From Sediminihabitans luteus (GTDB lineage: Bacteria > Actinomycetota > Actinomycetes > Actinomycetales > Cellulomonadaceae): 64,000 bases of DNA. Shown piece by piece: positions 40,644 to 48,402 of the stretch. Positions within the stretch are counted from its first letter, which is position 1. Each line of letters opens with the position of its first letter. A program made the position numbers and the translations under genes. Under the pieces are notes generated by a model. That model had not been told where the DNA came from. It worked only from the letters and a program-made list of their open reading frames with translations, and did not search any database. The stretch covers positions 372,001 to 436,000 of the forward strand of contig NZ_PGFE01000001.1 of assembly GCF_002797595.1 (NCBI RefSeq), read 5' to 3'.

Positions 40644-40662
40644 GCGCGGCCCGAGGCCGCGC
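40644..40662 (+). promoter_or_regulatory. Hairpin after the Cys leader, candidate attenuator element
   Basis: GCGCGGCC pairs perfectly with GGCCGCGC around a CGA loop. It begins 15 nt after the leader stop, where a ribosome sitting at the terminal Cys codons or stop would affect its folding. Competing pairings exist downstream: GGGCGCGC (40673-40680) with GCGCGCCC (40729-40736), the latter followed by TT and lying just before the sulfite reductase ribosome site. Confidence 0.5.
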
Positions 40663-40759
40663 ACGCACGAGTGGGCGCGCGACGCCGGCTCTCGTGCCCC
40701 ACGGCCCGAGCCCTGATGCCTGCGCCCCGCGCGCCCTTGATCCCCCATCGAGGAGCACG

Positions 40760-42478
40760 ATGACGCCGCCCGTCACCCCCGGCAGCACCACGGAGCACGC
40801 CCCCGCGCGCCCGGCACGACCCGCCCGGCCCAACGGCCAGTGGAAGGTCGACGGCACCACGCCGCTCAACCACAACGAGCAGTTCAAGCAGGACGACTCG
40901 GGCCTCAACGTCCGCCAGCGCATCATCGACGTGTACTCCAAGGAGGGGTTCGACTCGATCTCGGGAGACGACCTCCACGGACGATTCCGCTGGTGGGGCC
41001 TGTACACGCAGCGCAAGCCCGGCATCGACGGCGGCAAGACCGCGACGCTCGAGCCGCACGAGCTCGAGGACAAGTACTTCATGCTCCGCGTGCGCATCGA
41101 CGGCGGTGCGCTCACGACCGAGCAGCTGCGCGTCATCGCCGGCATCTCGGAGGACTTCGGCCGCGACAGCGCCGACATCACCGACCGCCAGAACATCCAG
41201 CTGCACTGGATCGAGGTCGAGGCCGTCCCCGAGATCTGGGACCGCCTCGAGGCGGTCGGCCTCGGCACGACCGAGGCCTGCGGCGACGTTCCGCGCGTCG
41301 TCCTCGGCAGCCCGGTCGCCGGGATCGCGGCCGACGAGCTGATCGACCCCGCGCCGTCCATCGCCGCGATCACCGAGAAGTACATCGGCATCCCCGAGCT
41401 CGCGAACCTCCCGCGCAAGTTCAAGACCGCGATCACGGGGCACCCGAGCCAGGACGTCGTGCACGAGATCAACGACGTCGCGTTCGTCGCGCACGAGCAC
41501 CCCGAGCTGGGCGTCGGCTACGACGTGTGGGTCGGCGGCGGCCTGTCCGCGAACCCGCGCCTGGGCGAGCGCCTCGGCGTGTTCGCGACGCCCGAGCAGG
41601 TGCCCGACGTCTGGCACGGCGTCGCCCAGATCTTCCGCGACTACGGGTTCCGCCGGCTGCGCAACAAGGCCCGCCTGAAGTTCCTGCTCGCCGACTGGGG
41701 GCCGGAGAAGTTCCGCCAGGTGCTCCAGGACGAGTACCTGGGCTACGCGCTGCCCGACGGCCCGCCCGCCCCGCAGCCGAACCAGCCGGGCGACCACATC
41801 GGCGTGCACAAGCAGCGCGACGGCCTCAACTACGTCGGCGCCGCGCCGTACGTGGGCCGGGTCTCCGGCCCGACGCTGCGTGCCGTCGCCGACCTCGCGG
41901 AGTCCGCGAGCTCGTACCGCGTGCGCCTGACCCCGCACCAGAAGCTCCTCGTGCTCGACGTGCCCGACGAGCACCTCGACCGCGTCGTCTCCGAGCTCAA
42001 GGCCCTCGGCCTCGACGCGAACCCGAGCCCGTTCCGCCGCAGCACCATCGCGTGCACGGGCATCGAGTACTGCAAGCTCGCGATCGTCGAGACCAAGGCC
42101 GCGGCGACGCGCGCCATCGACGACCTCGAGAAGCGGCTCGGCGACCTCTCGGGCATGAAGCCGCTGTCGCTGCACATCAACGGCTGCCCCAACTCGTGCG
42201 CCCGCATCCAGACCGCCGACATCGGGCTCAAGGGCCAGCTCGTCACGAACGACGACGGCGAGCAGGTCCCGGGCTTCCAGGTGCACCTGGGCGGCGGGCT
42301 GGCCTCGGACGACCGCGCGGACGCCGGCCTCGGGCGGACCGTGCGCGGCCTCAAGGTCACCAACGACGACCTCCCGGACTACGTCGAGCGCGTCGTGCGT
42401 TCCTACGAGGCGAACCACGAGGGCGACGAGACGTTCGCCCAGTGGGCTCACCGAGCCGACGAGGAGGCACTCAAGTGA
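40760..42478 (+). CDS. sir: Ferredoxin-dependent sulfite (nitrite/sulfite) reductase
   Basis: Six-electron reduction of sulfite to sulfide using siroheme and a [4Fe-4S] cluster. The 572-residue protein carries the cluster-siroheme ligands Cys432 and Cys438 (STIACTGIEYCKLA) and Cys476 and Cys480 (NGCPNSCARIQ), the C-x5-C ... C-x3-C pattern of the family, and substrate-binding arginines in DITDRQNIQLHWIE. The layout is the single-chain ferredoxin type (SirA/NirA), not NADPH-dependent CysI of enterobacteria. Its position ahead of cysH, cysD, cysN and the siroheme gene cysG shows sulfite, not nitrite, as substrate. ATG 40760 follows GAGGAGCACG. An upstream frame start (40694) has no ribosome site. 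Confidence 0.95.
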   Translation: MTPPVTPGSTTEHAPARPARPARPNGQWKVDGTTPLNHNEQFKQDDSGLNVRQRIIDVYSKEGFDSISGDDLHGRFRWWGLYTQRKPGIDGGKTATLEPHELEDKYFMLRVRIDGGALTTEQLRVIAGISEDFGRDSADITDRQNIQLHWIEVEAVPEIWDRLEAVGLGTTEACGDVPRVVLGSPVAGIAADELIDPAPSIAAITEKYIGIPELANLPRKFKTAITGHPSQDVVHEINDVAFVAHEHPELGVGYDVWVGGGLSANPRLGERLGVFATPEQVPDVWHGVAQIFRDYGFRRLRNKARLKFLLADWGPEKFRQVLQDEYLGYALPDGPPAPQPNQPGDHIGVHKQRDGLNYVGAAPYVGRVSGPTLRAVADLAESASSYRVRLTPHQKLLVLDVPDEHLDRVVSELKALGLDANPSPFRRSTIACTGIEYCKLAIVETKAAATRAIDDLEKRLGDLSGMKPLSLHINGCPNSCARIQTADIGLKGQLVTNDDGEQVPGFQVHLGGGLASDDRADAGLGRTVRGLKVTNDDLPDYVERVVRSYEANHEGDETFAQWAHRADEEALK

Positions 42479-43320
42479 CCGGGACCACCCAGCCTGCGAC
42501 GTCCGACCCCCTGGCAGCGCTGCGCGCCGCCGCCCAGGCCCGCACGGCCGCCCGCGAGGCCGGGCGCGCCGAGGCCGCGGCGGCGCGCGCCGCCGCGGCG
42601 CCCAAGCGCTCGGTCGACGAGCTCAAGGCGATCGTCGAGCGCGGCCAGGCCGAGCTCGGCGGCTCCGGGATCGGGGCCGACGACGAGGCGACGCCCGAGC
42701 AGGTCGTGGCGTGGGCCGCGCGCGAGTTCGGCACGTCGATCGCGGTCGCGTGCTCGATGGCGGACGCCGTGCTCCCGCACCTGGTCGCGCAGGCCGCGCC
42801 CTGGGTCGACGTGCTGTTCCTCGACACCGGCTACCACTTCGCGGAGACCTACGGCACGCGCGACGCGGTCGAGCAGACCCTCGAGGTCACGATCGTCGAC
42901 GTCAAGCCCGAGCTGAGCGTGGCCGAGCAGGACGCCGCGCACGGCAAGGACCTGTTCGCGCGCGACCCGGGCCTGTGCTGCGCGATGCGCAAGGTCGAGC
43001 CGCTGCACCGCTCGCTCCAGGGCTACGAGGTGTGGGTCACGGGCGTGCGCCGCGACGAGGCGCCGACCCGCGCGAACACCCCGCTGGTCACGTGGGACGA
43101 CAAGAACGGGCTGGTCAAGATCAACCCGGTCGCCGCGTGGTCGTTCGACGACCTGCTCGGCTACGCCGCGCGTCACCAGGTCACCATGAACCCGCTGCTG
43201 AACGACGGCTACCCGTCGATCGGCTGCGCCCCCTGCACCAAGCGCGTCGCCCCCGGCGACGACCCTCGCTCCGGCCGCTGGGCCGGCCTCGACAAGACGG
43301 AATGCGGGCTCCACGTATGA
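42475..43320 (+). CDS. cysH: Adenylylsulfate (APS) reductase
   Basis: Reduces APS to sulfite with thioredoxin. The 281-residue protein has the phosphosulfate-binding PP-loop-like fold (SIAVACSMADAVLPHLVA, LFLDTGYHFAET) and the paired cluster cysteines Cys168-Cys169 (GLCCAMRKVEPL) and Cys251-x2-Cys254 (GCAPCT), marking the [4Fe-4S] APS-specific class. The catalytic Cys is in KTECGLH near the C-terminus. The N-terminal 45 residues are Ala/Arg-rich and extra. GTG start overlaps the sulfite reductase stop (GTGA). No PAPS-forming kinase (cysC) lies in the operon, which agrees with direct APS use. Confidence 0.96.
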   Translation: MTGTTQPATSDPLAALRAAAQARTAAREAGRAEAAAARAAAAPKRSVDELKAIVERGQAELGGSGIGADDEATPEQVVAWAAREFGTSIAVACSMADAVLPHLVAQAAPWVDVLFLDTGYHFAETYGTRDAVEQTLEVTIVDVKPELSVAEQDAAHGKDLFARDPGLCCAMRKVEPLHRSLQGYEVWVTGVRRDEAPTRANTPLVTWDDKNGLVKINPVAAWSFDDLLGYAARHQVTMNPLLNDGYPSIGCAPCTKRVAPGDDPRSGRWAGLDKTECGLHV

Positions 43321-44294
43321 CGATCGACCTGACCGACAAGGACGACCCGGTGACCCAGGTGACCTCGACCCTCCCGACCGACGGCGCGGCCGCGGGCACG
43401 CACCGCCTCTCGCAGCTCGACGCGCTCGAGAGCGAGGCGATCCACATCTTCCGGGAGGTGGCCGCCGAGTTCGAGCGTCCCGTGCTGCTGTTCAGCGGCG
43501 GCAAGGACTCGGTCGTGATGCTCCACCTCGCGACCAAGGCGTTCTGGCCCGCTCCCGTGCCGTTCCCCGTGATGCACGTCGACACGGGGCACAACTTCCC
43601 CGAGGTGCTCGCGTACCGTGACGCCACGGCCGACCGCCTGCGCCTGCGCCTCGAGGTGCAGCGCGTGCAGGACTACATCGACGACGGCCGCCTGCGCGAG
43701 CGCGCCGACGGCACGCGCAACCCGCTGCAGACGCAGCCGCTGCTCGACGGCATCGCCGAGCACCGGTTCGACGCCGTGTTCGGCGGCGGGCGTCGTGACG
43801 AGGAGAAGGCGCGCGCCAAGGAGCGCGTGTTCTCGCTGCGCGACGAGTTCGGCTCGTGGGACCCCCGCAACCAGCGCCCCGAGCTGTGGAACCTCTACAA
43901 CGGCCGGCACCGCCCGGGCGAGCACGTGCGCGTGTTCCCGCTGAGCAACTGGACCGAGCTCGACGTGTGGCAGTACATCGCACGCGAGGGCATCGACCTG
44001 CCGGGCCTGTACTACGCGAGCGAGCGCGAGGTGTTCGAGCGCGACGGCATGCTGCTGGCCGTGGGCCCGTTCTCGCAGCCGCGCGAGGGCGAGACCGTCG
44101 AGACGCGCCTGGTGCGCTACCGCACCGTGGGCGACATGTCGTGCACGGGCGCCGTCGAGTCGGACGCGCGCGACGTCGAGGCGGTCATCGCCGAGGTCGC
44201 CGCGACCCGCATCACCGAGCGGGGCGCGACCCGCGCCGACGACCGCATCTCCGAGGCCGCCATGGAAGACCGCAAGAAGGAGGGGTACTTCTAA
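43317..44294 (+). CDS. cysD: Sulfate adenylyltransferase subunit 2
   Basis: Catalytic subunit of ATP sulfurylase; makes APS and pyrophosphate from ATP and sulfate. The 325-residue protein shows the PP-loop in VLLFSGGKDSVVMLHLATKA, PVMHVDTGHNFPEVLAYRD, FGGGRRDEEKARAKERVFS and the C-terminal QPREGETVETRLVRYRTVGD. All are typical. The ATG overlaps the cysH stop (ATGA) and the stop abuts the cysN start, so translation is coupled through the operon. Confidence 0.97.
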   Translation: MTIDLTDKDDPVTQVTSTLPTDGAAAGTHRLSQLDALESEAIHIFREVAAEFERPVLLFSGGKDSVVMLHLATKAFWPAPVPFPVMHVDTGHNFPEVLAYRDATADRLRLRLEVQRVQDYIDDGRLRERADGTRNPLQTQPLLDGIAEHRFDAVFGGGRRDEEKARAKERVFSLRDEFGSWDPRNQRPELWNLYNGRHRPGEHVRVFPLSNWTELDVWQYIAREGIDLPGLYYASEREVFERDGMLLAVGPFSQPREGETVETRLVRYRTVGDMSCTGAVESDARDVEAVIAEVAATRITERGATRADDRISEAAMEDRKKEGYF

Positions 44295-45629
44295 ATGAGC
44301 GCCCAGACCGTCGAGACCATCCGCACGTCGACCCTCCTGCGCCTCGCCACGGCGGGGTCCGTCGACGACGGCAAGTCGACCCTCGTGGGTCGCCTGCTGT
44401 TCGACTCCAAGTCGGTGCTCGCCGACCAGATCGAGGCCGTCGAGCGAGTGTCGCGCGACCGCGGCCTCGAGACCGCCGACCTCGCCCTCCTCACGGACGG
44501 CCTGCGCTCGGAGCGCGAGCAGGGCATCACGATCGACGTCGCGTACCGGTACTTCGCGACCGCGCACCGCGCGTTCATCCTGGCCGACTGCCCCGGGCAC
44601 GTGCAGTACACGCGCAACACGGTCACGGGCGCGTCGACCGCGGACGCGCTCGTGCTGCTGATCGACGCCCGCAAGGGCCTGCTCGAGCAGACGCGTCGCC
44701 ACCTGGCGGTCGCGAGCCTGCTGCGCGTGCCGCACATCGTGGTCGCCGTGAACAAGATCGACCTGGTCGACTACTCGCAGGAGCGCTACGAGGAGCTCGC
44801 GGCCGAGATCCGTGCGACCGCCGCGTCGCTCGGCGTCGCGGACGTGCACCCGCTGCCCGTCTCGGCGCTCGTCGGCGACAACGTCGTGGACCGCCTGGGC
44901 AACACGCCCTGGTACGAGGGCCCGACGCTGCTCGAGCTGCTCGAGTCGCTGCCCACGGCCGACGAGCCCGACGTCGAGTCGTTCCGGTTCCCCGTCCAGC
45001 TCGCGATCCGCCCGCAGGGCGCCGCGATCTCGGAGGAGTACCGCGACTACCGCGGCTACGCGGGGCAGGTCGCCTCGGGCGTCGTGCGTGTCGGCGACCC
45101 GGTCGTGGTGCTCCCCTCGGGGCGCCGCACCACGGTCGAGGGCATCGACACCGCGGACGGCACGCTCGACGAGGCGTTCGCGCCGCAGTCGGTCACGCTC
45201 CGCCTCGCGGACGAGGTCGACGTCTCGCGCGGCGACCTGATCGCGGCCGCGGACGACGCCCCCGAGGTCACGCAGGACGTCGAGGGCATGGTCGCGTGGC
45301 TGGGTGACGGCACGCTTCGCCCCGGCGCGACGGTGCTGCTCAAGCACACGACCCGCACGGTGCGGGCCAAGGTCAAGGACGTCGTCGGACGCCTCGACCT
45401 GGACGCCGCCGAGCTGGTCTCGGCGGACGAGCTCGCGCTCAACGACATCGGTCGCGTGACGCTGCGCCTCGCGTCGCCGATCGCGGCCGAGGAGTACGTG
45501 GTCGCGCGCCGCACGGGCGCGTTCCTGCTGATCGACGCGCACGACGGCATGACGCTCGCGGCGGGCATGGTGGGCGACGCGCTCGCCGCCGTCCGCCACG
45601 GCGACCTGACCGCCAGCTACGCGATCTGA
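44295..45629 (+). CDS. cysN: Sulfate adenylyltransferase subunit 1 (GTPase)
   Basis: Regulatory GTPase that drives APS synthesis with CysD. The 444-residue protein is EF-Tu-like: G1 GSVDDGKSTL, switch I with QGITIDVAYRYF, G3 ADCPGHVQYTRN, G4 VNKIDLVD. Domains II and III follow. It is not fused to an APS kinase (CysC), consistent with the APS-specific reductase in the operon. The ATG comes directly after the cysD TAA. Confidence 0.97.
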   Translation: MSAQTVETIRTSTLLRLATAGSVDDGKSTLVGRLLFDSKSVLADQIEAVERVSRDRGLETADLALLTDGLRSEREQGITIDVAYRYFATAHRAFILADCPGHVQYTRNTVTGASTADALVLLIDARKGLLEQTRRHLAVASLLRVPHIVVAVNKIDLVDYSQERYEELAAEIRATAASLGVADVHPLPVSALVGDNVVDRLGNTPWYEGPTLLELLESLPTADEPDVESFRFPVQLAIRPQGAAISEEYRDYRGYAGQVASGVVRVGDPVVVLPSGRRTTVEGIDTADGTLDEAFAPQSVTLRLADEVDVSRGDLIAAADDAPEVTQDVEGMVAWLGDGTLRPGATVLLKHTTRTVRAKVKDVVGRLDLDAAELVSADELALNDIGRVTLRLASPIAAEEYVVARRTGAFLLIDAHDGMTLAAGMVGDALAAVRHGDLTASYAI

Positions 45630-45630
45630 C

Positions 45631-46890
45631 GTGACGACCGGACCTGCCGCGGGCGCGGCCGAGCCGCTCTACCCGCTCGGCCTGCGCGTCGCGGGCCGAG
45701 CGGTCGTCGTGGTCGGCGGCGGCCCGGTGGCCGCGCGCCGCGCGCTCGGGCTGCTCGCGGCGGGCGCCCACGTGACCGTCGTCGCGCCGTTCGCGTGCGA
45801 GGACGTGGTCGAGCGGGCCGCGGCGCACGAGCTCGTGTGGGTGCGCCGCGACTACCTCGCGGGTGACCTGGACGGCGCGTGGCTCGTGCACACCGCGACG
45901 GGCGACCCGGTCGTCGACGCGCTCGTCGCGGCCGACGCCGAGCTCGACCGGATCTTCTGCGTGACCGCGGGCGACGCCGAGGTCGGCTCGGCCTGGGTCC
46001 CGGCGGTCGCACGCACGACGCTCGAGGACGGCGCGCAGGTCACGGTCGCCGTCTCCGCGGGCCGGGACCCGCGCCGTGCGCAGCGCGTGCGCGACGCGGT
46101 CGCGGCCCAGCTCGACGCGGGCGTGCTGCCCGTGCGCCGGGTCCGCCCGACCGCGGCCGAGGGTCGGACGACGCCGGGCCGGGTCGCGCTCGTGGGCGGT
46201 GGCCCCGGCGACACGGGCCTCGTCACCGCGCGCGGTCGTGCGCTCGTCGCGCAGGCCGACGTCGTCGTGGTCGACCGTCTGGGCCCGCGCGGGCTGCTCG
46301 ACGACCTCGCGGACGACGTGGTCGTCGTCGACGTCGGCAAGACGTCGGGCCACCACCCCGTCCCGCAGCACGAGATCAACGCGATCCTGGTCGAGCACGC
46401 ACTCGCCGGGCGCCAGGTGGTGCGGCTCAAGGGCGGCGACCCGTACGTGTTCGGCCGCGGCGGCGAGGAGGCCGAGGCCTGCCGCGAGCACGGCATCGAG
46501 GTCGAGGTCGTGCCGGGCGTCACGAGCGCCGTGTCGGTGCCCGCGGCCGCCGGGATCCCGGTGACGCACCGGGGGCTGTCGCGCGGTTTCACGGTGCTCA
46601 CGGGGCACGAGGACATCGGCCGCGTGCCGGCGGCGCCCGACCACACCGTCGTCCTGCTCATGGGGGTCTCGCGCCTCGCGGAGTCCGCGGCGGCGCTCGT
46701 CGAGGCCGGGCGGTCGCCCGAGACCCCGGTCGCCGTGGTCGAGGACGGCTACGGCCCCCGGCAGCGGACGACGGTCGGCACCCTCTCGACGATCGCCGAG
46801 GTCGCGGCCGCGGCGGGCGTGCGTCCGCCCGCGGTGACCGTGGTCGGCGAGGTCGTGCGGCTCTCCCCCGCGTGGGTCGAGGCCGGCTGA
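45631..46890 (+). CDS. cysG: Siroheme synthase-type protein: precorrin-2 dehydrogenase / uroporphyrinogen-III methyltransferase
   Basis: Supplies siroheme for the sulfite reductase. The 419-residue fusion has an N-terminal NAD-binding dehydrogenase/chelatase part (GRAVVVVGGGPVAARRALGL, about residues 20-170, shorter than in E. coli CysG) and a C-terminal SAM methyltransferase (about 185-410): VALVGGGPGDTGLVTARG, RLKGGDPYVFGRGGEEAEAC, PGVTSAVSVPAAAGIPVTHR. GTG start 1 nt after the cysN stop. It is the last gene of the operon, ending 10 nt before a strong terminator. Whether the shortened N-terminal part still chelates iron is not certain. Confidence 0.93.
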   Translation: MTTGPAAGAAEPLYPLGLRVAGRAVVVVGGGPVAARRALGLLAAGAHVTVVAPFACEDVVERAAAHELVWVRRDYLAGDLDGAWLVHTATGDPVVDALVAADAELDRIFCVTAGDAEVGSAWVPAVARTTLEDGAQVTVAVSAGRDPRRAQRVRDAVAAQLDAGVLPVRRVRPTAAEGRTTPGRVALVGGGPGDTGLVTARGRALVAQADVVVVDRLGPRGLLDDLADDVVVVDVGKTSGHHPVPQHEINAILVEHALAGRQVVRLKGGDPYVFGRGGEEAEACREHGIEVEVVPGVTSAVSVPAAAGIPVTHRGLSRGFTVLTGHEDIGRVPAAPDHTVVLLMGVSRLAESAAALVEAGRSPETPVAVVEDGYGPRQRTTVGTLSTIAEVAAAAGVRPPAVTVVGEVVRLSPAWVEAG

Positions 46891-46900
46891 CCCCGGACGT

Positions 46901-46939
46901 ACGACGAAGGGCCCCGGCGGTGCCGGGGCCCTTCGTCGT
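46901..46939. terminator. Sulfur operon terminator, bidirectional
   Basis: A perfect 18-bp stem (46901-46918 with 46922-46939) with 3-nt loop GGT follows cysG and also faces the convergent membrane-protein gene. Confidence 0.88.
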
Positions 46940-46971
46940 CCGTGCTCGTGCTGCGTCAGACGTCTCTCGCG

Positions 46972-47457
46972 TCAGACGTTCTCGGGGATCCGCTCGTGGG
47001 TGCGGGCGTCGAGCGCCGGGGTCTCACCCTTGCTCGAGCCGAGCTTGGTGAAGGCGACGCCGACGACGCCGAACAGGACGCCGAGCCCGATCACAAGGGC
47101 CGAGACGCCGTAGGCGACGACCGAGGTGAACAGCGAGGCCCGCAGGAACGAGGCGTTCATCGCGGTGGCGCGTGCCGGGTCGTCCTGGTCGAGCTGCGCG
47201 TAGGTCAGGCCACCGGTCGCCTCGAGCGCGTGGTGGTCGATGATCTCGGCCTGCGCGTAGGCCGAGAACGGCCCGTCGACCTCGTCGCCGGCGAGGAAGT
47301 CCGCGTCCTCCGAGACGGTGATCTGCTGCTCGCTGAGCTGCGAGCTCACGGTCGCCCAGGTCACGGCCCCTGCCAGGATCATCACGACCGCCGCGACGAT
47401 CGAGATGATGCCCGTCCATCGGACGAACTTCTTGGTGCTCTGCGTGGTGCTCATCAT
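46972..47457 (-). CDS. Two-helix membrane protein, paralogue of the 52056-52847 gene
   Basis: A 161-residue protein with an N-terminal helix (IISIVAAVVMILAGAVTWAT), an extracytoplasmic loop of about 75 residues (QITVSEDADFLAGDEVDGPF), a second helix (VVAYGVSALVIGLGVLFGVV) and a short tail. The loop shares long identical stretches with the 263-residue protein encoded at 52056-52847. Such proteins are sometimes mislabelled LigA (ring-opening dioxygenase) in databases; no dioxygenase motif is present. AGGGGAACG precedes ATG 47457 (ATG 47454 is equally possible). Two GTGAA-N4-TTCAC operators flank its promoter. Confidence 0.75.
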   Translation of the reverse strand: MMSTTQSTKKFVRWTGIISIVAAVVMILAGAVTWATVSSQLSEQQITVSEDADFLAGDEVDGPFSAYAQAEIIDHHALEATGGLTYAQLDQDDPARATAMNASFLRASLFTSVVAYGVSALVIGLGVLFGVVGVAFTKLGSSKGETPALDARTHERIPENV

Positions 47458-47477
47458 CGTTCCCCTCGTCCCCTCTA

Positions 47478-47540
47478 GTGAAAGTTTTCACAATTAATCT
47501 ACCGCGGCAGGATGCCGTTGTACATGTGAACTCCTTCACA
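47478..47540 (-). promoter_or_regulatory. Promoter flanked by two GTGAA-N4-TTCAC operators
   Basis: Operator one, GTGAAAGTTTTCAC (47478-47491), overlaps the predicted start of transcription. Operator two, TGTGAACTCCTTCACA (47525-47540), abuts the -35 side. Between them, minus-strand TGTACA (47519-47524) and TAGATT (47496-47501) are 17 nt apart. Operator centres are 48 bp apart. Both obey GTGAA-N4-TTCAC, pointing to one dimeric repressor. Confidence 0.65.
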
Positions 47541-47575
47541 AGCGGCCCGGGGTGCTCCCCCGCCGCGACCGCCGA

Positions 47576-47724
47576 CCGCCGACCGCGCCATCTGCCCGCT
47601 GAACCCGGTGAACCCACCGCCGAGCGCGCCATCTGTCCGCTGAACCCGGTGAACCCACCGCCGAGCGCGCCATCTGTACCGCAAAACGGCGAAAACCCGA
47701 GACAGATCGCGCGGTCGGCGGTGG
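47576..47724. repeat. Intergenic element: direct repeats inside an inverted repeat
   Basis: Two 41-bp direct repeats (47585-47625 and 47626-47666, one mismatch, CCCGC versus TCCGC) plus the start of a third (47667-47677). Outer ends 47576-47594 and the complement of 47704-47722 match at 18 of 19 positions. The element occupies most of the gap between the membrane-protein gene and the response regulator gene. Confidence 0.75.
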
Positions 47725-47748
47725 GTCGGCAGCGGTGGGTGCCGGCCG

Positions 47749-48402
47749 TCAGAGCAGACGGCGCTGGGCGGCCCAGCGGGTCAGCTCGTGCCGTGAGGAC
47801 AGCTGGAGCTTGCGCAGCACCGCGGAGACGTGCGTCTCGACCGTCTTGATCGAGATGAACAGCTCCGAGGCGACCTCCTTGTAGGCGTACCCGCGCGCGA
47901 TGAGCCGCATGACCTCCTGCTCGCGCGCCGAGAGCCGGTCGAGCTCGTCGTCGGCGATCGCGACGTCCGCCGCCGAGGTGCCGAACGCGTCGAGCACGAA
48001 CCCCGCGAGCCGCGGCGAGAAGACGGCGTCCCCGCCCGCGACCTGCACGACCGCGGCCGAGAGGTCCGGGCCCGAGATCGCCTTCGTGACGTATCCCCGG
48101 GCGCCGGCGCGGATCACCGCGACGACGTCCTCCGCGGCGTCCGAGACCGACAGCGCCAGGAACCGGGTGCCGGGCAGGAGGTCCTGCGAGCGCCGCAGCA
48201 CCTCGGCGCCGCCGCCGCCCGCGCCGCCCGGCAGGTGCACGTCGAGCAGCACGACCGTGGGGCGCAGCCGATGGACGGCCTCGACCGCGTCGTCGACCGC
48301 GTCGGCCTCGCCCACGACCCGCACGCGGCCGTCGAGGCTCGCGCGCACCCCCGCCCGGAACATGTGGTGGTCGTCCACGAGGACCACGTCGACCGGTGTC
48401 AC
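47749..48402 (-). CDS. LuxR-type response regulator (LiaR/VraR-like)
   Basis: A 217-residue NarL/FixJ-family regulator. The receiver domain (about 3-125) has acidic pocket residues in LVDDHHMFR, the phospho-Asp in VVLLDVHLPGG and Lys in GYVTKAIS. A LuxR helix-turn-helix ends the protein, LSAREQEVMRLIARGYAYKE then FISIKTVETHVSAVLRKL. GTG 48402 lies after GGAGAGGGATC; the stop of the sensor kinase overlaps it. The pair forms a two-component system. Confidence 0.93.
   Translation of the reverse strand: MTPVDVVLVDDHHMFRAGVRASLDGRVRVVGEADAVDDAVEAVHRLRPTVVLLDVHLPGGAGGGGAEVLRRSQDLLPGTRFLALSVSDAAEDVVAVIRAGARGYVTKAISGPDLSAAVVQVAGGDAVFSPRLAGFVLDAFGTSAADVAIADDELDRLSAREQEVMRLIARGYAYKEVASELFISIKTVETHVSAVLRKLQLSSRHELTRWAAQRRLL

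Noticed and set aside
46972-47457. LigA-type ring-opening dioxygenase, a name often attached to this family
   Set aside because: The protein is two membrane helices and a short loop without metal-binding or catalytic residues.
47496-47525. Eight-codon frame MYNGILPR with AAGGAG upstream as a possible leader peptide
   Set aside because: It lies between the predicted -35 and -10 boxes, so it is not in the transcript.
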